NCBI GenBank assembly: GCA_017512405.1
Contig: JAFWGJ010000151.1
Span: forward strand, 1-43,190
DNA: 43,190 nt
Direction: 5' to 3'
DNA from: a bacterium
GTDB taxonomy: Bacteria > Cyanobacteriota > Vampirovibrionia > Gastranaerophilales > Gastranaerophilaceae
This document shows positions 8,173 through 15,859 of this stretch, in pieces. Under the pieces are notes generated by a model that worked only from the letters and a program-made list of their open reading frames with translations, did not search any database and had not been told where the DNA came from. Each line of letters begins with the position of its first letter. Position 1 is the first letter of the stretch. Position numbers and translations under genes: made by a program.

Positions 8173-9011
8173 GATAATGCTGCCTCTAAACTTTCTAATG
8201 CTTCTTTCGGTGTATTATAACCATTTTTATCTTGTGTTTCTATTAAATTTAAAAAATATTTCATTTCTTCAATATACATATCATCTTTATTTTTCGTTAA
8301 ATCAAAAATTTTGGTTTCATTTTGAGCAAAAACTTCTACCTGACGTTTTGTTTCTCTGCCAAAATAATCCAGATGGAGTGAACCGATAATATTTTTATTT
8401 TCAAAAATATATGCCGCGATATCATTTGACGTTATTTCCAAATCTGACTTCTTGCCTGATAATTTTGAAATTTTATTGAATTTGCCGAATATCCATTTTA
8501 AATAATCAATTTCATGAATTAAATCAAGTTCAACACCACCGCCCATATCAGCTTTTGCACTGTAATAATTTCTGTAATCTCCTGTTTTTCTCCATTTAGG
8601 AAGGTATGAAGAACAAATTGCCCTGAATGAATACACATTATTATTTTCTACAAAAACTTTTAATGCTTTTACCTCACTGTTATGTCTTAAAGGACAGGCA
8701 ATATAATTTACCCCTTTTGAAAATTCACACTCATATGGCTTTTCAAAAATCGGTTTTTCTATAAACATATTTTTTGTTTTGTTTTTTAATTTCGAAATTG
8801 CTTCATAATGCAGAGTTGTCGGATTTGTTATAAAAATTATGTCGTAGTCATCAGGAACATTTTCATAATCTGTATAAACCGTTTCAATATTTTCAAACGA
8901 TTCATTTTTGGTTCTGAGTGCATCAACTCTTACATCCGCAAGCGAGATTAAATTTTTTAAATGTCTTTGTCCGATTGAACCCAATCCAACAAAAAGAACT
9001 TTATATTGCAC
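8169..9011 (-). CDS. ptmF: PtmF-like Gfo/Idh/MocA oxidoreductase
   Basis: NAD(P)-dependent oxidoreductase of 280 residues. It has the Rossmann motif 'VGLGSIGQRHLKNL' at residues 8-21, the Gfo/Idh/MocA 'EKP' motif within 'MFIEKPIFEKP' and the 'MGGGVELDLIHEIDYLKW' segment that carries the substrate-site His and Asp. In Campylobacter jejuni the homologous ptmF sits beside ptmA, ptmB/legF and ptmE. As I recall, PtmA and PtmF supply the glucosamine-phosphate precursor for the GDP-linked pathway. The same neighbours occur here. It overlaps ptmA upstream by 11 bases and legF downstream by 4. The family is firm; the exact reaction is inferred from context. Confidence 0.75.
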   Translation of the reverse strand: MQYKVLFVGLGSIGQRHLKNLISLADVRVDALRTKNESFENIETVYTDYENVPDDYDIIFITNPTTLHYEAISKLKNKTKNMFIEKPIFEKPYECEFSKGVNYIACPLRHNSEVKALKVFVENNNVYSFRAICSSYLPKWRKTGDYRNYYSAKADMGGGVELDLIHEIDYLKWIFGKFNKISKLSGKKSDLEITSNDIAAYIFENKNIIGSLHLDYFGRETKRQVEVFAQNETKIFDLTKNKDDMYIEEMKYFLNLIETQDKNGYNTPKEALESLEAALS

Positions 9012-9711
9012 TCCAACCTCCGTCTACCATAAGGTTATGGCCGGTTATATAACTTGCTTCATCAGAAAGCAGAAAGCTGACCGCAGGTGCCATTTCTTCC
9101 GCCCTTGCAAGGCGTTTTAAAGGCGAACGATGCGAATAATTTTTTACAAATATCGGATTTTGGTTATCAAAAACACCACCGGGCGATACACAATTTGCTC
9201 TTATACCTTTGTGTCCGACGTATGAAGCTAAATATCTTGTAAAATTAATTATACCGCCTTTTATTGCAGGATATGCTGCGGGCGAAGTTCCGCCAGTTCC
9301 TTCATATATTGTGAAATCGTTTCCGCAAACACCATATATGGAGCCGAAATTAACAAAAGAAGAACCCTCTTTCATATATTTTAAGCCTTCTTGTGTTATT
9401 GTAATAATCGGATTCAATTGCATATCAACATTTTTTTGCCAGGATTCAAAAGACACATCTTCAAGTTTATTACCCCAGTCTATTGTTCTGGGATATGCAC
9501 AGTTTACAACGCCATCAATTTTACCGTATTCTTCGTAAACATTTTTAAACAATTCCTTAATTGCATTATTGTCGGTTATATCCAATTTGTATTCTTCAGA
9601 GTTAATATCTGCGTTTATAGCGATACCATGCTTTTTTTTGATATCCTTTACAATTTCTTTTCCTATAAGTCCGCATCCGCCGAATACAATTATTACTTTA
9701 TCTTTTAGCAT
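9001..9711 (-). CDS. ptmA: PtmA-like short-chain dehydrogenase/reductase
   Basis: Classical SDR of 236 residues. The cofactor motif is 'VFGGCGLIGKEIV' at about residues 9-21, followed by 'NCAYPR' in place of the usual NNAG. Near residues 120-150 there is a Ser ('NFGSIYG') and a 'YPAIKGG' block that supply the catalytic Ser, Tyr and Lys. 'NCVSPGGV' and 'YITGHNLMVDGGWS' close the fold. It stands in the same order as Campylobacter ptmA-ptmF-legF. Minus-strand neighbours overlap or are within 9 bases, so it belongs to the operon starting at the ptmE-like gene. An alternative is a sugar ketoreductase in another branch, but the gene order favours PtmA. Confidence 0.78.
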   Translation of the reverse strand: MLKDKVIIVFGGCGLIGKEIVKDIKKKHGIAINADINSEEYKLDITDNNAIKELFKNVYEEYGKIDGVVNCAYPRTIDWGNKLEDVSFESWQKNVDMQLNPIITITQEGLKYMKEGSSFVNFGSIYGVCGNDFTIYEGTGGTSPAAYPAIKGGIINFTRYLASYVGHKGIRANCVSPGGVFDNQNPIFVKNYSHRSPLKRLARAEEMAPAVSFLLSDEASYITGHNLMVDGGWSAI

Positions 9712-9720
9712 TCTTTCTCC

Positions 9721-10389
9721 TTATTGTCTGACAAAAAATTTATCAATGGTTTCTCCGTTATGTTCTTTTAAAATCAAATTTTTGCTTTGACCGAAAACCA
9801 GCTTATTGGCAGGAATATCTTCATTTACAACACTTGCATCTGCTGCAAAAATTACATTATTTGATATATTACTTGTGCCGATTACTTTTGATGAAGCATA
9901 TAAAATAATACCTTCGCCGAAGGCAGGATAGATGTCTTCTTTTGAGGCACCTATGGTAACATTTTGATGTATTAATATGTAATTTTCATAGTGTGCATTT
10001 CCGATTATCGAACCGACCGGATGACAAAACATAAATACATCAGGCAATTTTATTGAATAAAATGCATCAAGACAATTAAGTGTCTTATTCAAGTAAAATA
10101 ATTTCTCTGCTAAGTTTATATTATCGTTTAAATATGCTTCATTGGACAAAAACCATAAAAACATACAATATTGATCTGAATGCATATGATTAAAATAAGG
10201 TATTCCGTCTTTTGAAAAGTATTTTATTGCAGGATTTATTTTAGAGAAACAAAATTCTAATCGGGTAAGTGCATTATCAATAACTTTTCCGACCTCGTTG
10301 GGACTAACAGTATTTTTATCCGGAAATATGTTATTGATTTGTTTGCTTATATATTCAATTAATTCATTTTTTTCTATTGATAAATACAT
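9721..10389 (-). CDS. Left-handed beta-helix acyltransferase, serine-acetyltransferase-like
   Basis: A 222-residue protein with a helical N-terminal half and a C-terminal half made of hexapeptide repeats ('IIGNAH', 'ILIHQNVTIGAS', 'VIGTSNISNNVIFAADASVV'). This is the arrangement of serine O-acetyltransferases and related acyltransferases. His residues near 'FCHPVGSIIGNAHYENYILIH' could serve as the catalytic base. It lies between the ptmE-like gene and ptmA with gaps of about 10 bases, so it most likely acts on the glycan or its nucleotide-sugar precursor rather than in cysteine synthesis. The second acyltransferase, LegH (25192-25770), is a different PglD-type protein. The acyl acceptor cannot be told from sequence. 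Confidence 0.7.
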   Translation of the reverse strand: MYLSIEKNELIEYISKQINNIFPDKNTVSPNEVGKVIDNALTRLEFCFSKINPAIKYFSKDGIPYFNHMHSDQYCMFLWFLSNEAYLNDNINLAEKLFYLNKTLNCLDAFYSIKLPDVFMFCHPVGSIIGNAHYENYILIHQNVTIGASKEDIYPAFGEGIILYASSKVIGTSNISNNVIFAADASVVNEDIPANKLVFGQSKNLILKEHNGETIDKFFVRQ

Positions 10390-10399
10390 ACGTTTTTAC

Positions 10400-11452
10400 T
10401 TAAAATTTTATATATCTTATGTCATCCTGTGCTTTTGCGTAATTTTGAGCATTGCCAATATCCAGCCAATATCCACGTATAGGGAAATGACTTATTTTTT
10501 TCCTTTTCTTTATCAGATTTTCCATTAAATCGGTAGAATCGTATTTTTCATTTTTTGGTATAAATTTTATGAGTTCTTTTTTCAAGAGATAAATTCCGGC
10601 ATTTGAATAATATGTGAAGGAAGGTTTTTCTATCAAAGAATTTATTTTTTTGTCCGTTGTATCAAGTATACCGTATGGGATGTTAATTCTTATATTAAAC
10701 GTCGCTACCGACATACTGTCATTATGATCTTTATAATTTATAAAGAAATCATAGAAATCAATATTGGTTAAAACATCTGCATTCATAACTAAAATGTCTT
10801 TATGTTCAAATTTTTCGACCAAAGATAGTGAGCCGATTGTTCCCAAAGGCTCATTTTCCTCAATGAAATGTATTTTTATATTTGTATACTTGTAATTTTT
10901 TTCAATGTAATTAATAATTTGTTCTTTTAAATGGTTTACTGAAATATAAAAATTTTTTACTCCAAATCGTATTAATCTATCAATATTATGTGCAATAATG
11001 GGTTTCCCTGCAAGTTCAAGCATAGGTTTTGGCGTATCATTTGTATAAGGTTTTAATCTTATACCTTTTCCACCAGCCATAATTACCGCATCAACAGGAA
11101 GCAATGCATCAATTTTCGTAAGATTTATCAATTCAATAAGTTGGAAATTTTTACTTACAACCGGAACAATTTTTAAACTATTTTTTTTATATTCATCGAA
11201 TTTTTTGTAATCAGAATAATTTAAAAGATATTTGAAATTTTTTTTCATAATACTTGTTATATTGTCATCAAGGGTATGACCTTTTAGTAATCCGCGTCTT
11301 ATATCTCCGTCAGTTAGAGAACCAATTATTCTGGCATTTTTATCAATAACGAACAAAATTAAGCACGCAGTATTTTTAGGAAAGTTGTTAATTTTTGATA
11401 AAGCATATCTTATGTTTTTATTGTCTTTAATGGTAAATTTTGCTTCGTTCAT
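10400..11452 (-). CDS. ptmE: PtmE-like CBS-domain sugar-1-phosphate nucleotidyltransferase
   Basis: Predicted to transfer GMP to a (N-acetyl)glucosamine 1-phosphate, the entry to GDP-linked legionaminic acid synthesis. The start is ATG at 11452 ('MNEAKF'); extra in-frame codons upstream run into the promoter region and the divergent gene. The first 115 residues form a CBS-pair region ('IGSLTDGDIRRGLL'). From about residue 120 there is a nucleotidyltransferase domain with 'AVIMAGGKGIRLKPYT', 'KPMLELAGKPI' and the acidic 'VMNADVLTN' block. A CBS module fused to this enzyme is the Campylobacter PtmE architecture. It heads a seven-gene minus-strand operon down to the algI-like gene. The base preference (GTP versus UTP) is inferred from that architecture. 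Confidence 0.8.
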   Translation of the reverse strand: MNEAKFTIKDNKNIRYALSKINNFPKNTACLILFVIDKNARIIGSLTDGDIRRGLLKGHTLDDNITSIMKKNFKYLLNYSDYKKFDEYKKNSLKIVPVVSKNFQLIELINLTKIDALLPVDAVIMAGGKGIRLKPYTNDTPKPMLELAGKPIIAHNIDRLIRFGVKNFYISVNHLKEQIINYIEKNYKYTNIKIHFIEENEPLGTIGSLSLVEKFEHKDILVMNADVLTNIDFYDFFINYKDHNDSMSVATFNIRINIPYGILDTTDKKINSLIEKPSFTYYSNAGIYLLKKELIKFIPKNEKYDSTDLMENLIKKRKKISHFPIRGYWLDIGNAQNYAKAQDDIRYIKF

Positions 11453-11453
11453 A

Positions 11454-11481
11454 TTGATAATATACCATGAACATGTATAAT
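11454..11481 (+). promoter_or_regulatory. Sigma-70-type promoter for the zinc-ribbon methyltransferase
   Basis: TTGATA (11454-11459), 16-base spacer, TATAAT (11476-11481), located 48 bases before the ATG at 11529. The 76-base divergent interval must also hold the ptmE promoter on the other strand, for which I see only A/T-rich -10-like matches. Confidence 0.65.
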
Positions 11482-11528
11482 GTAGAAACAAATAAGAGTT
11501 TTTATACCAAATAAAAAGGATTTTATAA

Positions 11529-12596
11529 ATGTCAAATAGCACAAAAAGCCGTTCTGAGAGGATGTATGAGGCATTATTAAATACTCATAAATACTTTTTT
11601 GATTATGATAAAGAAGAGCTGAAAGAAGAATTTGCCTGCCATCTCGCAGAATGTCCGGCATGTGGCTCAAAACGCATAAATAAATACTGGACAAAAGATT
11701 GGTTTAAAATTGACAGATGTCCGGATTGTGGTTTTGTATTTGTTAACCCCAGAATGAATGATAAAGCTACCTATGAGTTTTATAATCAAGAGTGGATAAA
11801 TATTTATAATGAAGGTAAATTTTATAATAAAAATGTATCCGATAAAAATGATGCTGACGTCATTGAAAATATAAAAATATTTGAACTTTTGTACAAACAT
11901 TTGGAACAAAAAGAAGGAAATATTATTGAAATAGGCCCGGGTGGAGTTGGTGCATTTTTAAATTGTGCAATGGAAAAAGGGTATGATGTTACCGGAGTGG
12001 AGCTCGGAGAAGAAAATTGTAATATATTGAGACAACTTTTGGGTGAAAAAGCCAATATAATTCAATCTACGCTGGAAGGTGCCAACCTTCCTTCAGATTA
12101 TTTTGTAGGTGGTTCTATGAGAGATGTTTTGGAACATATTCCTAACCCTAAAGATTTTTTGAAAGAACTTAACAGAATACTTAAATTGAACGCATATTTT
12201 ACAATTCAGGTTCCGAATGTTGCAGGACTTATTTATAAATTTGCAAAACAATCTCATACCGTGGTATTTCCGTTTGAACATCCGAATTATTGGAGCCCGA
12301 AGGCCCTGACAAAAATACTTAACGATACCGGATTCGCAGTTGAATCAATTGAACATTTTGCCGATGATTTTACGTTATCGTCTATAAATAATTATATGAA
12401 CGGAGAATCCACATTTACTACATGTTTTAAAAGAGAGCAGGATTCTGCGCAAAAATCAATGTACAAAAGAATTAGCAAACTGCTGAAAAACCGGTTTATA
12501 AAAAGTTTAGACGATAAATTTACTCCACAAATTGCCGAAAAACTCAAAAAAGGCAGCGTTATAAGAGTTTTAGCACGAAAAATTCAAAATATTTAA
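11529..12596 (+). CDS. Zinc-ribbon class I SAM methyltransferase, PtmH-like candidate
   Basis: A 355-residue methyltransferase with an N-terminal four-cysteine zinc ribbon: 'CPACGS' near residue 43 and 'CPDCGF' near 63, typical of sugar methyltransferases. The SAM-binding motif 'IIEIGPGGVGAFL' is at about 136-148 and the 'VLEHIPNPKDFLKELNRIL' post-core segment at 199-217. It is a single plus-strand gene between two minus-strand operons, driven by its own promoter. Its stop overlaps the stop region of the convergent GT2 gene by four bases. In Campylobacter, methylation of the N-acetimidoyl group of a legionaminic derivative is assigned to PtmH. Together with the amidotransferase at 21886, a similar role is possible here but unproven. 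Confidence 0.75.
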   Translation: MSNSTKSRSERMYEALLNTHKYFFDYDKEELKEEFACHLAECPACGSKRINKYWTKDWFKIDRCPDCGFVFVNPRMNDKATYEFYNQEWINIYNEGKFYNKNVSDKNDADVIENIKIFELLYKHLEQKEGNIIEIGPGGVGAFLNCAMEKGYDVTGVELGEENCNILRQLLGEKANIIQSTLEGANLPSDYFVGGSMRDVLEHIPNPKDFLKELNRILKLNAYFTIQVPNVAGLIYKFAKQSHTVVFPFEHPNYWSPKALTKILNDTGFAVESIEHFADDFTLSSINNYMNGESTFTTCFKREQDSAQKSMYKRISKLLKNRFIKSLDDKFTPQIAEKLKKGSVIRVLARKIQNI

Positions 12597-13531
12597 ATAA
12601 TTTTTAAAAACTTTTTCAGGCGATATCTTAATAACTCTTTTTTTGTGAAAATAAAAAGCCAATTTTTGTTTGTTTTTTCAATCCATTCTATTAATTCGTA
12701 TTTGTTTACGAGTTTTTTACCCAATAACTGTCCTTTTAGATAAAGAGCATCTTGTCTCAGGCTTGGGGTGTTTGGTTCCAGATATTTAACAAAACCTCTC
12801 AACTGCATATTCCAATGCTTAAATTGTTCATGCTTCGGAATTTCCAAATCATATTTTAAACTTTTAAGTTTTCTTCCGTTTGGCGACTGTTTATACATGG
12901 ATTCATGATAGTGGAATAATGTATCATCAAAACCCCATTTATGACCTTTTTTTTGAAGCGCAGTTCTTATAATGATATCTTCATTCCTGTATATGTAATC
13001 ATCGTCTAAATCGTTCATAATATCATCAAAGGCAGCTTTTCTTCCCATTTGAGTGCCACCAAAGCCAAATCCTCTTTCTTCGTCTGCAAATTTTCTTTCA
13101 TAATACAGCATACAAACATGTCTTTGTTCACATTCAAACCAGTCATATTTTTCCGTATTCAAATAGAATTTGTCAAACCAGCCGTCTGCAATATAAACGT
13201 CAGAATGAAGATAAATAAAAAACTCTGTCTGAACTTCTTTTATCAACTGCATTATTGAATAGCCGAGAGTTTTAAACTGTTTATGGTCAAACACTTCAAC
13301 ACGAGGAAACTGTTTTGCTATTTCAATGGTATCATCTATACATCCACCATCACCCAAAAGTAAACGGTTTACAGGAATTTCTCTGTATATTGAAATTAAA
13401 TTTTTATACCAAAGTTCATTTGTATGCAAAACTGGGATTATAACATCTACTGCGTGAGTGGGATTATTTGCGAATCTGTCAACAAATTCTTCTTCACTGT
13501 ATAATCTCTGAAATATTGATTGTTCAGTCAT
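12593..13531 (-). CDS. Family 2 glycosyltransferase
   Basis: GT-A fold glycosyltransferase, 312 residues from the ATG at 13531. That start is preferred because a GAGGAAC ribosome site precedes it and the codon overlaps the stop of the upstream dehydratase gene (ATGACTGA). Conserved elements are 'VDVIIPVLHTNELW' at the N terminus, 'LLLGDGGCIDDT' and a 'YLHSDVYI' motif that supplies the Asp cluster binding the metal-nucleotide sugar. 'EDIIIRTALQKKGHKWGF' is acceptor-side sequence. No membrane helix is apparent. It is the last gene of the legI operon. Donor and acceptor sugars cannot be read from the sequence. Confidence 0.78.
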   Translation of the reverse strand: MTEQSIFQRLYSEEEFVDRFANNPTHAVDVIIPVLHTNELWYKNLISIYREIPVNRLLLGDGGCIDDTIEIAKQFPRVEVFDHKQFKTLGYSIMQLIKEVQTEFFIYLHSDVYIADGWFDKFYLNTEKYDWFECEQRHVCMLYYERKFADEERGFGFGGTQMGRKAAFDDIMNDLDDDYIYRNEDIIIRTALQKKGHKWGFDDTLFHYHESMYKQSPNGRKLKSLKYDLEIPKHEQFKHWNMQLRGFVKYLEPNTPSLRQDALYLKGQLLGKKLVNKYELIEWIEKTNKNWLFIFTKKELLRYRLKKFLKII

Positions 13532-14438
13532 AATTTTTAAGTTCCTCTTCCAACATTTTTTTAATAATATCATTAAAAGATGTCTCGGGCAACCAGTCTA
13601 ATTCTTTTTTTATTTTTGAATTATCTCCAATCATAACAGGCTTTTTTCTTGTTATTAATGATTTATCTTCGATAATATATTTTTCCCAATCTAAGTCTAA
13701 TAAACTAAAAACTTGTTCAATCCAATCCTGAACTTTATGCAATTCTCCGGACGAAATCACATAGTCATAAGGTTTATCGGCAATAAGCATTCTGTAAAAT
13801 GCATCACAAAAATCAGGAGCATATCCCCAGTCTGTTTGAGCGTTTAAATCCCCAAGGATTAGTTTATCAGCTTCACCTTTTTTTATTTTAACGGCAGTTT
13901 GTATAATTTTTCTTGATAAAAAATTCGGAGAACGAAAATGTGATTCGTGATTAAATAAAATACCTGAACAAGCAAATAAATTATATTTTTCTCGGTACCA
14001 TTTTATAATATCCATACCTATTTTTTTGGTTATTCCATAATCGCAAATTGGATTTTTTTCAGAGTTTTCGTTTAATAATTCTTGTTTTGGCATTCCGTAG
14101 ATAAGTGATGAAGATGCATAAAAAACTCTTGTATCATGTGATACATTAACAAGAACTTCTAAAATGTTTTTTATATATTCAACATGTGTTTTAAAGCAAG
14201 CATAAAACTCTGTACCATCTTGTTCAACATTATTTCCTGACGAATGGTGGTGTGCTGCTAGATAATAAATTTGATTTATTTTATTTGCAGAAAAATATTC
14301 TGCCAAAAACTTCAAATCATACATTAAAAAAGGATCTTCTCTGGTTATACCGATAACCTCAAAATTTTTATTCTGTAAATATTTTGTTAATATTTTCCCG
14401 TCTTGTCCGTTTGAACCAATAATCAGAGCTTTTTTCAT
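13524..14438 (-). CDS. GDP-mannose 4,6-dehydratase-like SDR
   Basis: Extended SDR of 304 residues. It opens with 'ALIIGSNGQDGKIL', the GxxGQDG cofactor motif of GDP-mannose 4,6-dehydratases, and has 'YLAAHHHSSG' near 58. 'FYASSSLIYG' is followed by a 'YGITKKIG' Tyr/Lys pair. GMD-like blocks 'LFNHESHFRSPNFLSRKI' and 'LGDLNAQTDWGYAPDF' are clear. It is shorter than typical GMD (about 350 residues) and divergent between the motifs, so it may act on a different GDP-sugar or be a reductase/epimerase. A GDP-sugar enzyme fits the GDP-linked legionaminic acid route. It overlaps the upstream transferase gene by four bases (ATGA). Confidence 0.75.
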   Translation of the reverse strand: MKKALIIGSNGQDGKILTKYLQNKNFEVIGITREDPFLMYDLKFLAEYFSANKINQIYYLAAHHHSSGNNVEQDGTEFYACFKTHVEYIKNILEVLVNVSHDTRVFYASSSLIYGMPKQELLNENSEKNPICDYGITKKIGMDIIKWYREKYNLFACSGILFNHESHFRSPNFLSRKIIQTAVKIKKGEADKLILGDLNAQTDWGYAPDFCDAFYRMLIADKPYDYVISSGELHKVQDWIEQVFSLLDLDWEKYIIEDKSLITRKKPVMIGDNSKIKKELDWLPETSFNDIIKKMLEEELKNYD

Positions 14439-15847
14439 AAATTTTTCTCCATTAAAAAGTTAAGATGATTGAGTATTCTTTCGCCGGCTTTACCGTCTAA
14501 AACTCCCCAATCCTGACTTTTTTCTATCTGTTTTTGTTTTATTTCATTATAATAAGCGTCATCTGTTGTTAATTTTTTTAGTTGATTTTCAAATTCTTGT
14601 TTATTAATTGCTCTTACAATGCCTCCTATTTGATATTGAATATAGTTCATATTTTGAATATCAAAGTTTAATACAGGTATACCACAAGCAATTGCCCATT
14701 TCATTGATGAGGAAATATTTACAACAAATATATCAGCAAGTCCGACCATTTCAACGGTATGACCGTCATATATTTTAAAATTATCAGATTCGTATTTTTT
14801 CAATGATTCTATATCAAGAGACGGATGTGGACAGCCTATTACGTTACAATTGGTATTTTTTAGCGTTTTTGTCCAATATTCAAGAAGCTCATAATGGTTA
14901 TCGTGAAACTCATCCATTCCTGCCATTAGATATTTTGGTGGGATTGCCGTAACTATTAGTTTTTTATTTTTATCAAAATGATATTTTTCATATATTTGAT
15001 TTCTTAATTCATCTTTATTTTGAACAATATGATACAGTGTATCAATATTAAGATTGCCGAGAGTAAACAGTTTTTTCTTATCAAGTCCGGCATTAGCATA
15101 ATAATCATAGTATGCTTTTCCGTCCAAAATTATGCTGTCAATATATCCACTGTTAAATAACCATGGTTTTGGTGGTTCAATACCGTGCAGTTTATAATAA
15201 AGAATATAGCTGGCCGGCAGGCGTAAAACTTTTTTTCCTTTATAATTCCATACCCAATTCGGGAATAAAAGTCCGGCAATTCTGTTAAGAAAATATTTCA
15301 TTGAATGGGTTTCTTTTGTTACAAAAAAATCTACGTCATCGCCGTTTGACATTGCTATTGTAACAGTAGAAGTTTTTATACCGTACCTGTGAGCCTCTTG
15401 TATACATACAGCTGTATCGTGTCCCGGAATATCACAACCCAGCATAACCAAATTCGGCTTAACCTCGTTTAATATTTTTCTAGTTACAAATTTTCTGAAT
15501 TGAAATCTTTGTTTTATATCACTCCAATTGTTTACGGGATTATTTTTAAAATCAACAAATCTTCTTTTTAATGTTTGTTTTACTTTCTTAGGTTCATTTT
15601 GCCCGGTCGTGTGTTGAATAATCTCAACATCATCAAGATTTGTTATTTTATTGCCCTTTTTATCATATATGTCAATATTAATTTTCAAACATTGTTCTAT
15701 ACAGGGAACCATTGATGAATCTATATAACAGGCAAATTGAATTATGGGAATTATATTATTTCCAAGACAAAGCTTTATTATACCCAATTGCTCGGTAAAA
15801 AAAGTTGACATATGGCATATAAATAAAATTTTCTTTTTCCCTGTCAT
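14435..15847 (-). CDS. GT-B-fold glycan transferase with HP and Ser-rich motifs, unassigned
   Basis: A 470-residue protein without a family I can name securely. The N terminus ('KKILFICHMSTF') and the C-terminal half look like a GT-B fold related to UDP-GlcNAc 2-epimerase, CDP-glycerol transferases and bacterial sialyltransferases. Near residue 337 it has 'VIGCPHPSLD' (H341-P342), and near 378 'ISSSMKWAIACGIPVLNFD', where a Ser cluster precedes a helix. Such HP and Ser motifs bind the nucleotide in CMP-sialic-acid transferases. It lies between the GMD-like gene and a radical SAM gene in the legI operon. It could be a second transferase for the CMP-nonulosonate or a sugar-phosphate transferase. 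Confidence 0.55.
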   Translation of the reverse strand: MTGKKKILFICHMSTFFTEQLGIIKLCLGNNIIPIIQFACYIDSSMVPCIEQCLKINIDIYDKKGNKITNLDDVEIIQHTTGQNEPKKVKQTLKRRFVDFKNNPVNNWSDIKQRFQFRKFVTRKILNEVKPNLVMLGCDIPGHDTAVCIQEAHRYGIKTSTVTIAMSNGDDVDFFVTKETHSMKYFLNRIAGLLFPNWVWNYKGKKVLRLPASYILYYKLHGIEPPKPWLFNSGYIDSIILDGKAYYDYYANAGLDKKKLFTLGNLNIDTLYHIVQNKDELRNQIYEKYHFDKNKKLIVTAIPPKYLMAGMDEFHDNHYELLEYWTKTLKNTNCNVIGCPHPSLDIESLKKYESDNFKIYDGHTVEMVGLADIFVVNISSSMKWAIACGIPVLNFDIQNMNYIQYQIGGIVRAINKQEFENQLKKLTTDDAYYNEIKQKQIEKSQDWGVLDGKAGERILNHLNFLMEKNL

Positions 15848-15859
15848 AATTTATCCTGT

